A stretch of 64,000 nucleotides of DNA from Bacteroidales bacterium (GCA_017427885.1 JAFRRW010000017.1:62001-126000); one strand, 5' to 3'. Shown: positions 53,175-62,519, counted from the first letter of the stretch. Numbers and translations are program-made. The notes: generated by a model from the letters alone, not told the origin.

Positions 53175-55649
53175 ATGAAAAGACTTGACAAGTTCATACT
53201 TGAGTCGTTCGTAGGACCATTCTTCATGATCCTGCTGATAGTCATTTTCATCCTGATGATGCAGTTCCTCTGGGTCTATATCGACGAACTGGTAGGCAAG
53301 GGCCTCGGTTTCGGCGTCATCCTCGAATTCATGTTCTGGGGCGGCTGCACCGTCCTTCCGCTTGCGATGCCTCTCGCCACCCTACTCTCCTCGATGATGA
53401 CGATGGGCCAGCTCGGCGAGAACAACGAACTCATGGCGATGAAGGCGGCCGGCATCTCCACCTTCAGGGTGATGACCCCCATCCTCCTCTCCTCTGTCGT
53501 TATCAGCATCGCCGCCTTCTTCGTGGCCAATAACCTGGTTCCTTTTTCCTACAACAAGATATACACCCTCCGCGACGACATAGGCAAGACGAAGGAGGAG
53601 ATAAAGATCCCGTCAGGGGCCTTCTACGATGGTATCGAAGGCTATGTCCTGAGGGTTCAGGCCCGAAATGAGAAGACCGGGATGATGTACGGGGTGATGG
53701 TGTATGACCATACCACCAGCAAGGGAAACGTCCAGGTCACCCTGGCGGACTCCGCCGTGATGAAACTATCCTCCAACAAGGACTACCTCACCTTCAGGCT
53801 CTTCGACGGCATCAACTATCAGGAGACCAACACCAAGAAAGGGCGGGACACCACCAGGCAGCTGCAGAAGGTCTCTTTCGGGAAGCAGGTCCTCATCATC
53901 CCCCTGTCCAACTATTCCTTCGAGAAATCCGACGAGACGCGTTTCGGAGACCAGGTGACCACGATGGCTGTGGACAAACTGGCCGAGAAGAGGCTCGGCC
54001 TCAGGCAAAGCATCGATTCCCTGAAGAGAGACGTTTTCAAAACCGCCCTCACGGGCAGTTTCGAGCACAAGGACCAGCTCGACTCCACGAACCGGAGAGA
54101 TGTAGAGGGCAGGCCTTCGTTCAATTATCCGGAAAAACTCTCCTTCAAAGAACGATCCGACGAAGAAAGGGCCTATACCGATGCCGGAACGGCCTCCGGA
54201 CACTTCCAGTCCGTGATTGAGAATTACTCGAGGGACGCATACCAGTATACATACATCCTGAGAAGGGCCGACGTGGAGTACTTTTCTAAATATGCCAAGG
54301 CCCTGGCCTGTTTCATACTGTTTTTCATCGGGGCCCCTATCGGCGCCCTCATAATGAAAGGCGGACTCGGAGTGTCCGCCATAGTGTCCATACTATTTTT
54401 CGTCCTTTACTGGGTAGTTGACATCACGGGCGCCAAACTGGCTAGGGACGGGGCCATCAGCGGCCTCCTGGGCGCTTTCGTATCCACCCTGGTCCTCTTC
54501 CCGATAGGCCTCTTCCTCACCTGGAAGGCCACCCACGACTCCAAGATGTTCGCCACCGAAGGAGGAACGATGTGGAGAATGATAAAAAGCAAGGTCAAGA
54601 CCCTGTTCAGGCGTACCCGTATCGTCTTCATGGGCACTCCGGAATTCGCCGTCGCCCCTCTCGACGCCCTTCTCACGAACAAATACAAGGTCGTGGGAGT
54701 GGTCACGGTTCCCGACAAGGCCAGCGGCCGCGGGCTTAAGATCAACGAGAGCCCAGTAAAGAAATACGCCCTAGAGCACGGCCTTCCCGTCCTCCAGCCC
54801 GAGAGCCTGAAGGACAAGGACTTCCACGACGCCCTCGCAGCCCTCAAGGCAGACCTCTTCGTGGTGGTCGGATTCAGGATGCTCCCTCAGGACATCTGGT
54901 CGATGCCTCCTCTCGGCACTTTCAACCTCCATACTTCCCTGCTTCCCCAGTACCGCGGAGCCGCCCCGGTGAACTGGGCCGTCATCAACGGAGAGAAGAG
55001 GACGGGCGTCACGACCTTCATGATCGACAAATCCATTGACACAGGAGGCATCATCCTCCGCCAGGACTGCCTCATCTCCGACACAGACACCGCCGGAGAC
55101 GTCCACGACGCCCTTATGCCGCTCGGCGCCGAACTGGTGCTACAGACGGTAGAAGGCCTGATCCAGAAGAACGTGGAAACCCGCATCCAAAGGAGTTTCA
55201 TCCAGGGTTCCGAAGTCCTGCATCCCGCCCCGAAACTGACCCGCGAACTCTGCCACATAGACTGGAACGACACCACCCGTCACGTCTACAACCTTGTCCG
55301 CGGTCTCTCCCCCATCCCCACGGCCTTCACCGAACTGGTAAGGAAAGACTCCTCGGAAGCCCCCGTCCAGCTGAAGGTGTTCTTCGGCGAAAAGGTTGAA
55401 AAAGAAGCGTTCGGGAAGATGAAAGAGCGGTGTTCGGTGGCTGATGCCGCCCCCGGGGACATCCTGTCCGACGGAAAGACCTTCCTGGCGGTGGCCACTT
55501 CCGACGGAGCCCTGAGCCTCACCGACATACAGTTAGCCGGCAAGAAACGGATGGATGTCAGGTCGTTCCTAGCCGGCTTCCGCGACCCTATGTCCTATAG
55601 GGCCGCAAACGGTACTTCAAAAGTTGAAATCGCAAAGACTACATCTTAG
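53175..55649 (+). CDS. Fusion: LptF/LptG-type permease joined to methionyl-tRNA formyltransferase
   Basis: One uninterrupted 824-codon frame holds two proteins. Residues 1 to about 465 are a YjgP/YjgQ (LptF/LptG) lipopolysaccharide-export permease: N-terminal helices (LDKFILESFVGPFFMILL, LPLAMPLATLLSSMMTMG), a periplasmic beta domain, and C-terminal helices. From R482 onward is a full Fmt (RIVFMGTPEFAVAPL, LHTSLLPQYRGAAPVNWA with Asn584/His586, DTGG with Asp622, and the C-terminal tRNA-binding domain), which formylates Met-tRNAi in the cytoplasm. In-frame ATGs at 54570 and 54579, the first behind GGAGG, could start a separate Fmt. Real fusion, dual start, or sequencing error in a stop codon are all possible. 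Confidence 0.88.
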   Translation: MKRLDKFILESFVGPFFMILLIVIFILMMQFLWVYIDELVGKGLGFGVILEFMFWGGCTVLPLAMPLATLLSSMMTMGQLGENNELMAMKAAGISTFRVMTPILLSSVVISIAAFFVANNLVPFSYNKIYTLRDDIGKTKEEIKIPSGAFYDGIEGYVLRVQARNEKTGMMYGVMVYDHTTSKGNVQVTLADSAVMKLSSNKDYLTFRLFDGINYQETNTKKGRDTTRQLQKVSFGKQVLIIPLSNYSFEKSDETRFGDQVTTMAVDKLAEKRLGLRQSIDSLKRDVFKTALTGSFEHKDQLDSTNRRDVEGRPSFNYPEKLSFKERSDEERAYTDAGTASGHFQSVIENYSRDAYQYTYILRRADVEYFSKYAKALACFILFFIGAPIGALIMKGGLGVSAIVSILFFVLYWVVDITGAKLARDGAISGLLGAFVSTLVLFPIGLFLTWKATHDSKMFATEGGTMWRMIKSKVKTLFRRTRIVFMGTPEFAVAPLDALLTNKYKVVGVVTVPDKASGRGLKINESPVKKYALEHGLPVLQPESLKDKDFHDALAALKADLFVVVGFRMLPQDIWSMPPLGTFNLHTSLLPQYRGAAPVNWAVINGEKRTGVTTFMIDKSIDTGGIILRQDCLISDTDTAGDVHDALMPLGAELVLQTVEGLIQKNVETRIQRSFIQGSEVLHPAPKLTRELCHIDWNDTTRHVYNLVRGLSPIPTAFTELVRKDSSEAPVQLKVFFGEKVEKEAFGKMKERCSVADAAPGDILSDGKTFLAVATSDGALSLTDIQLAGKKRMDVRSFLAGFRDPMSYRAANGTSKVEIAKTTS

Positions 55650-56916
55650 CCAGGGCCTGTTCGAGGTCCGCTATGATATCCTCGACGTCCTCGATACCCA
55701 CTGAAAGCCTGATGAGGTCGGGAGCTATTCCGCCCTCCCTCAACTGCTCGTCGGTGAGCTGCCTGTGGGTGTGGCTGGCGGGATGGAGGACGCAGGTGCG
55801 GATGTCCGCGACGTGGGTGGCTATGGCAATGAAATCCAGGTTGTCCATGAAACGGATGGCATCGTCCCTGGTACCCTTGAGGCCGAGGGCTATGACTCCG
55901 CACGAACCTCCGGACAGATATTTCTGGGCAAGAGGATAATACTTGTCGGACGGGAGTGAAGGATAGTTCAGCCAGGCCACCTTGGGATTTCTCTCAAGCC
56001 ATTGGGCCACGGCCAAGGCGTTCGAGCAATGTCTCTCCATTCGCAGCTGGAGGGTGGCTAGGCCGAGATCCAGAAGGAAACAGTTCATCGGGGAGGGAAT
56101 GGACCCGAAGTCCCTCATAAGCTGTGACACAATCTTGGTGATATAGGCCTTGCGTCCGAAGGCCTTGGTGTAGGTCAGGCCGTGGTAACTCTCGTCCGGA
56201 GTACAGAGACCGGGGAATTTGTCGGCGTGGGCTTCCCAGTCGAAATTGCCGCTGTCAACGACGGCTCCCCCCACCTGGACGGCGTGCCCGTCCATATATT
56301 TCGTGGTGGAATGAATGACTATGTCGCAGCCCCACTCGATGGGACGGCAGTTGATCGGGGTGGCGAAGGTGTTGTCCACGATGAGGGGCACTCCGTGGCG
56401 GTGGGCGATGGCGGCGAACCTCTCGATGTCAAACACGGTGCAGCCCGGATTGGATATGGTCTCGCCGAAAACGCATTTGGTGTTCGGCCTGAACGCCTTC
56501 TCGATCTCCTCGTCGGAGGCCTCCTGGTCCACGAAAGTGCATTCGATGCCGAGTTTGCGCATCGTGGTGAAGAAGAGGTTGAAGGTGCCCCCGTAGATAT
56601 TGTTGGCAGAGATGAAATGGTCTCCGCTCTGGCAGATGTTGAAGACAGAATAGAAACTTGCGGCCTGGCCGGAAGAGGTCAGGACGCAGCCGACACCACC
56701 CTCGAGGCTGTTGATCTTGGCCGCGACGCTGTCGTTGGTGGGGTTCGCGAGGCGGGTGTAGAAATAACCGCTCTCCTCAAGGTCGAAAAGGCGACCCATC
56801 TGTTCGCTGGTGTCATACTTGAAAGTCGTGCTCTGGTAGATGGGCACTGCGCGGGGACCTCCGTTTTCAGGGGCCCAGCCTCCGTGTACGCAAAGGGTTC
56901 CGAGATTCTTTTTCAT
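55639..56916 (-). CDS. metY: O-acetylhomoserine sulfhydrylase family PLP enzyme
   Basis: The 425-residue enzyme makes homocysteine from O-acetylhomoserine and sulfide. The opening TLCVHGGWAPENGGPRAVPIYQSTTF, the YTRLANPT block, and HSTTKYMDGHA with the PLP Lys near 210 are typical of the MetY branch of the Cys/Met enzymes; cystathionine gamma-synthases are shorter. Its end overlaps the end of the Lpt-Fmt gene by 11 bases, tail to tail. It lies 36 bases downstream of trmB with no visible SAM riboswitch. Confidence 0.9.
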   Translation of the reverse strand: MKKNLGTLCVHGGWAPENGGPRAVPIYQSTTFKYDTSEQMGRLFDLEESGYFYTRLANPTNDSVAAKINSLEGGVGCVLTSSGQAASFYSVFNICQSGDHFISANNIYGGTFNLFFTTMRKLGIECTFVDQEASDEEIEKAFRPNTKCVFGETISNPGCTVFDIERFAAIAHRHGVPLIVDNTFATPINCRPIEWGCDIVIHSTTKYMDGHAVQVGGAVVDSGNFDWEAHADKFPGLCTPDESYHGLTYTKAFGRKAYITKIVSQLMRDFGSIPSPMNCFLLDLGLATLQLRMERHCSNALAVAQWLERNPKVAWLNYPSLPSDKYYPLAQKYLSGGSCGVIALGLKGTRDDAIRFMDNLDFIAIATHVADIRTCVLHPASHTHRQLTDEQLREGGIAPDLIRLSVGIEDVEDIIADLEQALAKM

Positions 56917-56952
56917 GTCTTCTGTCGTTTTATATAGTATCTGTCATTATCA

Positions 56953-57771
56953 TCAACCCTGGAAATCCAGTTTTCTCTTGGGATCCACAACGCGCCAGTA
57001 TGCCGCGTCGAAATCTTCCGGATAGGCGAAGGAGCCCTCGTGGTCCGGCCTGAAGGCTATGTATGTTATCTTATATCCCTGTCTCAGGAACATCTTCTCA
57101 TAAAAGGTCCGGACCTCGAAAAGGGCTTCGGCTTCTTCCATGTCCATTCCCATACTCCCCATCTCTTCCAGGACCCTCTCCTTCTCCCCGTACAAGTCGG
57201 GAGACGAGACGAGGACTTTGAGGGAGTTGGCCCTGCACACCGAGAGGGTGTACTGGTAGAGGAAGACGCTGTCCGTCTTGAGGTTTATCACTCCTCCTCT
57301 CTTGAGGAAACCGCGGTATCTCTCCAGGAACACCGGGCTGGTGAGCCTGCAATTCTCGCTCTTCATCTGGGGATCCGGGAAAGTCAGCCATATTCCCGAC
57401 ACCTCCGAGGGGGCGAAAAAAGCTGGAATGAACTCTATCCTCGTGCGGAGGAAAGCCACGTTCGGAAGGGCGTTTTCGGTGGCGAACTTCGCCCCCTTCC
57501 ATAGTCTGGCCCCCTTGATGTCCACCCCTATGTAATTCCTGTCCGGCATCCTGCGGGACAGGTCTATCGTGTATTCTCCCTTCCCGCATCCCAGTTCCAG
57601 CACCAGGGGACGGGCGGACTGGAACACCTCCCCGTTCCATCTTCCTTTCAGCGGATGGTCATTCAGGACCAGTCCCTCCTCGCCCTTGACGATCAGGGAG
57701 TCCGCCTCGGGCTGGATCAGACAGGAGAAACCGAGGTTCTCCCTGAACTTGCGGAGTTTGTCGTGCCCCAT
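56953..57771 (-). CDS. trmB: tRNA (guanine-N7)-methyltransferase
   Basis: TrmB methylates G46 of tRNAs using SAM. The start MGHDKLRKFREN at 57771 gives 272 residues; the frame is open further upstream but that part overlaps gldH. Signatures are LELGCGKGEYTIDL (SAM site), YIGVDIKGARLWKGAKFA and the family hallmark IWLTFPDPQMK. It lies two bases after gldH. Confidence 0.94.
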   Translation of the reverse strand: MGHDKLRKFRENLGFSCLIQPEADSLIVKGEEGLVLNDHPLKGRWNGEVFQSARPLVLELGCGKGEYTIDLSRRMPDRNYIGVDIKGARLWKGAKFATENALPNVAFLRTRIEFIPAFFAPSEVSGIWLTFPDPQMKSENCRLTSPVFLERYRGFLKRGGVINLKTDSVFLYQYTLSVCRANSLKVLVSSPDLYGEKERVLEEMGSMGMDMEEAEALFEVRTFYEKMFLRQGYKITYIAFRPDHEGSFAYPEDFDAAYWRVVDPKRKLDFQG

Positions 57772-57773
57772 CG

Positions 57774-58211
57774 CTACTTCCTCCTCTTGAGAATGCAGCC
57801 TACGCCTCCTAAGCAATCCATCCCCGAAGGGACGGTGACGGACAATTTCCATTCCCCGGCCTCGGCGGGTCTGACCTCCGAACGGTAGGGTATGATGAAA
57901 TCCCTGTCGAAATGTCCTACTGACTCGGGTGAAGATACGTCAGCCCAGACGTCTTCGCTGTACAGTTTCCCTGAAGGGGAAGTGGCGGACACCGTAAGAG
58001 GAATGCTCAGAAGAAGTGAGCCGTCGCCACGGGAAAGCCTCGTGTAGAAAGTTATGTCATATGAGACGAGGGTGTCGGCCATGTCCAGGACGAAATCGTA
58101 CCTGTCAGGGACCGGACAGTCCGAGGCCTTGATGAACTTCTCGACGCTGACGGGCCGCGAGCAGGCTGCCGCGGCCAATATGACTGTCAGTACCGGGAGA
58201 ATCCTTTTCAT
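57774..58211 (-). CDS. gldH: GldH-type gliding-motility/T9SS lipoprotein
   Basis: The 145-residue protein has a lipoprotein signal (MKRILPVLTVILAAAAC) and the GldH body: CPVPDRYDFVLDMADTLVSYDITFYTRL, GKLYSEDVWADV and the ending of basic residues. GldH is needed for gliding and type IX secretion stability in Flavobacterium; in non-gliding Bacteroidales it is kept next to ricT. Start and ricT stop share one base (TGATG), so the two are coupled. Confidence 0.85.
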   Translation of the reverse strand: MKRILPVLTVILAAAACSRPVSVEKFIKASDCPVPDRYDFVLDMADTLVSYDITFYTRLSRGDGSLLLSIPLTVSATSPSGKLYSEDVWADVSSPESVGHFDRDFIIPYRSEVRPAEAGEWKLSVTVPSGMDCLGGVGCILKRRK

Positions 58212-59398
58212 CAGTTTCCCTGTTTGCCAGAAGGCTTTCCGCGGCGGTTTCCGCGTCCGTTCCTTCCTCGGTCGTGATTCTTGTTCCTGTTCCTGTTCTT
58301 CGGCCTGTCGAAACGGGTGATGCTCTCGTCGCCCACCGCGGACACGAACTGCGGCCCGGAAGGCTCGGGAGTCATCTTCAGGGAATCGGGCCTGTCTCCC
58401 GCCCTGTTCATCTGCTGTATCTCGCGGACGCGTTCGGCCGAAAGGGGATAGAGGCTGGCCAGGGAAGACCTGTCGTAGGAGAAGAACATTATTCCCCTTA
58501 AAATGTCGGTCTTCATCAGCCATGCGGGTCCGTCCTCGAGCTCGAGAGGCTCGCCCACCTTGGGAAGGGCGGCCCTGGCGTCCTGATAGGAAGCCACCTC
58601 GTAATTGAGGCAGCACTTCAGCTTCCCGCACTGGCCTGCGAGTTTCTGGGGATTGAGGGAAAGGTCCTGGCACCTGGCGGCTGCGGTCGTGATGGACTGG
58701 AAATTAGTGATGAAATTGGCACAGCAGAGTTCCCTGCCGCAGACTCCCAGTCCTCCGATGAGGCCGGCTTCCTGGCGGGCTCCGATCTGCCTCATCTCTA
58801 TCCTGATGCGGAACTCCTCGGCGAACACCTTGATGAGCTGCCTGAAGTCCACCCTGCCGTCGGCGATATAGTAGAAGATAGCCTTAGTGCCGTCCCCCTG
58901 GAACTCCACGTCCCCGATCTTCATTTCCAGTCCCATCTCCGCGGCTATCCTGCGAGAGAGGATCATCGTCTCCTGCTCGCGGGATATGGCTTCCTGCCAT
59001 TTTTCGATGTCGAAGGACCTGGCCTTGCGGTAGATTCTCTTGGGAGGATTGGCCTCGAGGTCGAGGCCCTTGCACCTGATCTGCCTTCCGACGACCGGCC
59101 CCTCAAGGGTGACGATCCCCACGTCGTGGCCGTTGGCGGCCTCGACGATGACTATGTCGCCTATCCTGACGCTCTGGCCGGAGGCGTTTACGTATATTCC
59201 CTTGCGGGTGTTCTTGAAACGGACTTCGTAAAGGTCGTCGTACTGCTCCTGGGACACTCCCTGGAGCCAGTCGTAGTCCTTCAGTTTGCAGCAACCCTGG
59301 CGATAGGTACACACCGGTTCCCCGCTGGAGGGATCGGCGGTCACCGTACATCCGCGGTTGCAGTCGAATTTCGTCGTTTCGTTATCTATGTTGTCCAT
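58211..59398 (-). CDS. ricT: PSP1/RicT-family protein
   Basis: The 395-residue protein has the PSP1 core with its Cys-rich region ARQEAGLIGGLGVCGRELCCANF and GQCGKLKCCLNYE, which in Bacillus RicT helps bind [4Fe-4S] clusters in the Y-complex acting on RNase Y. Here two extra Cys pairs lie near the N-terminus (FDCNRGCTV, CTYRQGCCKL), and the last 40 residues are basic and Asn/Arg/Gly-rich, a likely RNA-binding tail. It is 6 bases after holB. Confidence 0.9.
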   Translation of the reverse strand: MDNIDNETTKFDCNRGCTVTADPSSGEPVCTYRQGCCKLKDYDWLQGVSQEQYDDLYEVRFKNTRKGIYVNASGQSVRIGDIVIVEAANGHDVGIVTLEGPVVGRQIRCKGLDLEANPPKRIYRKARSFDIEKWQEAISREQETMILSRRIAAEMGLEMKIGDVEFQGDGTKAIFYYIADGRVDFRQLIKVFAEEFRIRIEMRQIGARQEAGLIGGLGVCGRELCCANFITNFQSITTAAARCQDLSLNPQKLAGQCGKLKCCLNYEVASYQDARAALPKVGEPLELEDGPAWLMKTDILRGIMFFSYDRSSLASLYPLSAERVREIQQMNRAGDRPDSLKMTPEPSGPQFVSAVGDESITRFDRPKNRNRNKNHDRGRNGRGNRRGKPSGKQGN

Positions 59399-59404
59399 CT
59401 GTGT

Positions 59405-60496
59405 CTAAATCAAAAATAACCTGTCCACCAGGTCGCAGAACACCATTTTCTGGTTCACGTTGCGTCCGATCAGGTTGGCGGCCCTGTCAAATGCGGCCGC
59501 GGCGCGCCTGGGGAACGAGGCCTTGAGTTTTCCGGAAACCCTGGCATAAAACTCTTTCTCATCCTCTCCCACGACTGCCAGCCCTGGCATTCCCTGCCTT
59601 GTCATGAATATCTTCCTGAGACATTCCGAGGCAAATTTACAAAAAGCTTTCTGTTTTTCGCGCGAAGGGAGGGCGGCCATCCTTTCCCCGCAATCCAACG
59701 AACCGGACAGGTCCCTTGCAACCAGGGCCTCCGTGAGATCCGAGAAAATGTCCATCCAGGTTTCGTAGTCCGTCCTTTCTGAAAGGTAGTCCAAGGCGAC
59801 ACCTATGCTTCCACCGGCCATCGCGGCCGCTTCCGCCGCCTCCTCTTCCCCCTTGCCGAAATCCCTCACGAGCGCCGAAGCGACCTCCGAGGCCTCCAGC
59901 GGCAGCACCCTTATCCCCTGGCACCTCGAGGATATTGTGGGAATGACCTTGTCGGGAGCGTGTGTTATCATAAGGAAGACGGTCTTCTCGGGGGGCTCCT
60001 CCACCACCTTCAGCAGTTTGTTGGCCGCCTGCTCGTTCATCTTCTCGGGAAGGTATATCACGACCGCCTTATAGCCCCTTTCCACCGGTGTCAGTGACAG
60101 GGTGGAAATGATATGGTTGGCCGTACGGACATTGATGGCAGAGGATTTCCCTTCTATGCCAAGGGCCGTGGAAAGTTCGTTCTCGAGGAAATAAGGGTTC
60201 TCCGAGACGAGTTCCCTCCAGTATTCGAGAAACGCGTCGGGAACAAGATCCGAGACCTTTCCTTCGACCTTCGTGCTGGAGGCGGTCGGGAATATGAAAT
60301 GGATGTCCGGATGGACCAGCCTGGACACCTTGCGGTCGTGACCGTAAATGCCGTCCAGGAAGGCCATGGCGAGGGCCAGGGCCCCGCACCCGTCATTTTC
60401 ATAGAACATCAGGGCGCCGGGAATCCTCCCTGACTCCGCCATCCCCTCGAGGGCGCGGCGGGCGGCTTCATTGCCTATGACGTCCGTCAGCTGCAT
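59405..60496 (-). CDS. holB: DNA polymerase III delta-prime subunit
   Basis: The 363-residue protein is the clamp-loader delta' subunit. It lacks a good Walker A, as expected, but keeps the AAA+ layout (DVIGNEAARRALEGMAESGRIPGALMF, YLPEKMNEQAANKLLKVVEEPPEKTVFLMITH with sensor-1 S-R-C as ISSRCQGI). It is in the conserved holB-ricT-gldH order and lies two bases after the prenyl-synthase gene. Confidence 0.88.
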   Translation of the reverse strand: MQLTDVIGNEAARRALEGMAESGRIPGALMFYENDGCGALALAMAFLDGIYGHDRKVSRLVHPDIHFIFPTASSTKVEGKVSDLVPDAFLEYWRELVSENPYFLENELSTALGIEGKSSAINVRTANHIISTLSLTPVERGYKAVVIYLPEKMNEQAANKLLKVVEEPPEKTVFLMITHAPDKVIPTISSRCQGIRVLPLEASEVASALVRDFGKGEEEAAEAAAMAGGSIGVALDYLSERTDYETWMDIFSDLTEALVARDLSGSLDCGERMAALPSREKQKAFCKFASECLRKIFMTRQGMPGLAVVGEDEKEFYARVSGKLKASFPRRAAAAFDRAANLIGRNVNQKMVFCDLVDRLFLI

Positions 60497-60498
60497 TC

Positions 60499-61482
60499 TC
60501 AGGAATTCCTTTCAGCCACATAGAGGGCGATGGACTTCAGCAGGGAGCGATCCTCCCCGGGGCCGAACCGGTCAAGCGAAGACACTGCCTTTTCCACGTA
60601 ATCCGAAAGCCTCTTCCCGGCATATTCCATCCCCCTGTTCTCCCTGATGAACTCCCTTATCTCATCCGCATATTCCGGATGGAGATGAATGTCCGCGACC
60701 TTCCTGCGCATCGCGTTTTCCGCCTCGGGGCCGGCGTTCAGGAAAGCCCCGAGAAGGGGAAGGGTTATCTTCTGCTCCTGGAGGTCTATGCCCACAGGCT
60801 TGCCTATCCTCTCATCACCGGAATAATCGAGGATGTCGTCCTTGATCTGGAAAGCCATCCCGAGATTGTAGGCATAGGCCCTCACGGCCTCGGTACTTTC
60901 CGGAGACGCTCCCTCGGAAATGGCCGCGGAGACGGCCGTCGCCTCGAAAAGGGACGCGGTTTTGCTGAAAATTATCCTGAGATAATCTTCCTCGACGGTA
61001 TCGCAGGTGGCGGATTTCTCGAGTTGGAGGATTTCTCCCTCGGCAAGGTCAGAAAGGGTCTTGGCGAACACCCTGATGAGCCGGTCACCTTCGGTTCCCG
61101 CTTCCAGGATATTGTCGATGGCCTTCACGAGCCAGTAGTCACCGAGAAGGACGGAAGAGCGTCCTCCCAGGAGAGACATCACGGTGGGGACTCCCCTCCG
61201 GCTGTAACTGTCGTCTGCCACGTCGTCGTGAAGGAGGGTGGCGTTGTGAAGGAGTTCGCTAGCCGCGGCGCAGCGTATGCTGGAGCGCGACACCTTCCCG
61301 TTTCCGCACAGGCGGGCCACAAGAAGGCAGATGACGGGCCTGAGCTGCTTTCCGGGAGTGGAGAGTATTTTTCGGTTGGTGGCGTCCAGGAGGGATATGT
61401 CGCTTTTGAGAGAAGCCTCCAGCAACTCTGTCACAGCCTTCCAGCTGTCTCCCAGATAATCCTTAATTCCCTTTATGTCCAT
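60499..61482 (-). CDS. Long-chain polyprenyl diphosphate synthase
   Basis: The 327-residue enzyme lengthens farnesyl diphosphate, probably for menaquinone side chains (octaprenyl or similar). Both Asp-rich motifs are seen: LLHDDVADDS near 87-96 and FQIKDDILDYSGD near 211-223. Chain length cannot be fixed from sequence by eye. It lies 21 bases after the outer-membrane protein gene. Confidence 0.92.
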   Translation of the reverse strand: MDIKGIKDYLGDSWKAVTELLEASLKSDISLLDATNRKILSTPGKQLRPVICLLVARLCGNGKVSRSSIRCAAASELLHNATLLHDDVADDSYSRRGVPTVMSLLGGRSSVLLGDYWLVKAIDNILEAGTEGDRLIRVFAKTLSDLAEGEILQLEKSATCDTVEEDYLRIIFSKTASLFEATAVSAAISEGASPESTEAVRAYAYNLGMAFQIKDDILDYSGDERIGKPVGIDLQEQKITLPLLGAFLNAGPEAENAMRRKVADIHLHPEYADEIREFIRENRGMEYAGKRLSDYVEKAVSSLDRFGPGEDRSLLKSIALYVAERNS

Positions 61483-61503
61483 CCTCCCGAGATTATCCGT
61501 CCG

Positions 61504-62157
61504 CTAGAAAAGAAGGGCCAGGGATATGGTGAGGCCGTTAAAGTTCTTGCCGTCCTTGAAGGCATACCTCACGGTCTCCCCTATCGCCGAAGCGCTTATC
61601 TTGTTCTCGTCATTCACCAGCGAGCCGAAATTCCAGAAATACTTGGCGCTGAGCTGGATATGGCCAAGGAGTTCGACTCCGGCGCCCAGACCCAGGCCAT
61701 ATTCCCAACGGTTGATGTTGGCGTCTTCCCACTTGTTCTCCAGCGTCTGCTGGAGCGTCTCCGACGACTTGTTGGTAAGTCCGAAACCGATGAAAGGCTC
61801 TCCGAAGACATAGGGCCTGACAGGACCTATCTTCATTCCTGCCTGGATCTGGAGGGGCACCTCGACGTAACCGGTCTTGGTCTCGAACTTAGCATTCGAG
61901 GCATTCCCGAGGATGTCGTCGAGGGCGGCTCCCTTCATATGGTAGAGAAGGGAAGGCTGGAGGGCGAGGAAACCCCCGAGGGGTACCTTCAACGTCGCTC
62001 CGACGTGATAGAGGGACACCGAAGACGCCTTGAAATCCTTGACGTTGGACGTGGAGGACGTGATGCCCCCCACTACGCCGAACCTCACCTGGGCCGAAGC
62101 CCCGGTCGCGAGCGCCAGGAGAAGGGCTGTCAGAACCAGTGAGACTGCCTTTTTCAT
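61504..62157 (-). CDS. PorT-like outer-membrane beta-barrel protein
   Basis: The 217-residue protein has a signal peptide (MKKAVSLVLTALLLALATGASAQ) and an eight-strand-like barrel pattern (VGGITSSTSNV, FLALQPSLLYHMKG, GYVEVPLQIQAG, YEYGLGLGAGVE-like strand) with terminal Phe. This is the 'outer membrane protein beta-barrel' (PorT-like) group common in the phylum. The start at 62157 overlaps the trxA stop by four bases. Confidence 0.82.
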   Translation of the reverse strand: MKKAVSLVLTALLLALATGASAQVRFGVVGGITSSTSNVKDFKASSVSLYHVGATLKVPLGGFLALQPSLLYHMKGAALDDILGNASNAKFETKTGYVEVPLQIQAGMKIGPVRPYVFGEPFIGFGLTNKSSETLQQTLENKWEDANINRWEYGLGLGAGVELLGHIQLSAKYFWNFGSLVNDENKISASAIGETVRYAFKDGKNFNGLTISLALLF

Positions 62158-62471
62158 ACCCCGAGGATTGAATCGAGTATACCTTCGATCTCGCTCTTGG
62201 GCACCGCTCCGACGAGCCTGTCCACGGGCTGGCCGTCCTTGAAGAATATCAGGGTGGGGATGTTGCGGATACCGTATTCGACCGCAAGGTCCTCGCAATC
62301 GTCAACGTTGCATTTGATGACGGTCACCCGGCCTTCATATTCCTTGGCGATGTCGTCCACAGTGGGACCGAGGACACGGCAGGGGCCGCACCAGGTCGCC
62401 CAGAAATCCACCATTGCCACTCCTTCCCCGATAAGGGAGGGGAAATTCGCGTTTGTCGCTATCTGTTCCAT
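62154..62471 (-). CDS. trxA: Thioredoxin
   Basis: The 105-residue protein has the active site WATWCGPC (Cys28, Cys31) and the cis-Pro region RNIPTLIFFKDGQPVDRLVGA. No signal peptide, so it is cytoplasmic. It is the first gene after a good promoter and heads the run to metY. Confidence 0.96.
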   Translation of the reverse strand: MEQIATNANFPSLIGEGVAMVDFWATWCGPCRVLGPTVDDIAKEYEGRVTVIKCNVDDCEDLAVEYGIRNIPTLIFFKDGQPVDRLVGAVPKSEIEGILDSILGV

Positions 62472-62519
62472 AATAATTGCATTAACAGGTTACTTAACTT
62501 CCGCACCTGCGAAAGTTTA

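Noticed and set aside
56917-56952. SAM riboswitch ahead of metY
   Set aside because: The gap to trmB is only 36 bases, too short for the aptamer.
57774-58673. A 299-residue form of gldH with an N-terminal extension
   Set aside because: The extra part lies inside ricT in another frame, and the MKRIL lipoprotein signal marks the true start at 58211.
61504-62298. A longer outer-membrane protein starting at 62298
   Set aside because: The added 47 residues overlap trxA and hide the signal peptide that starts at 62157.
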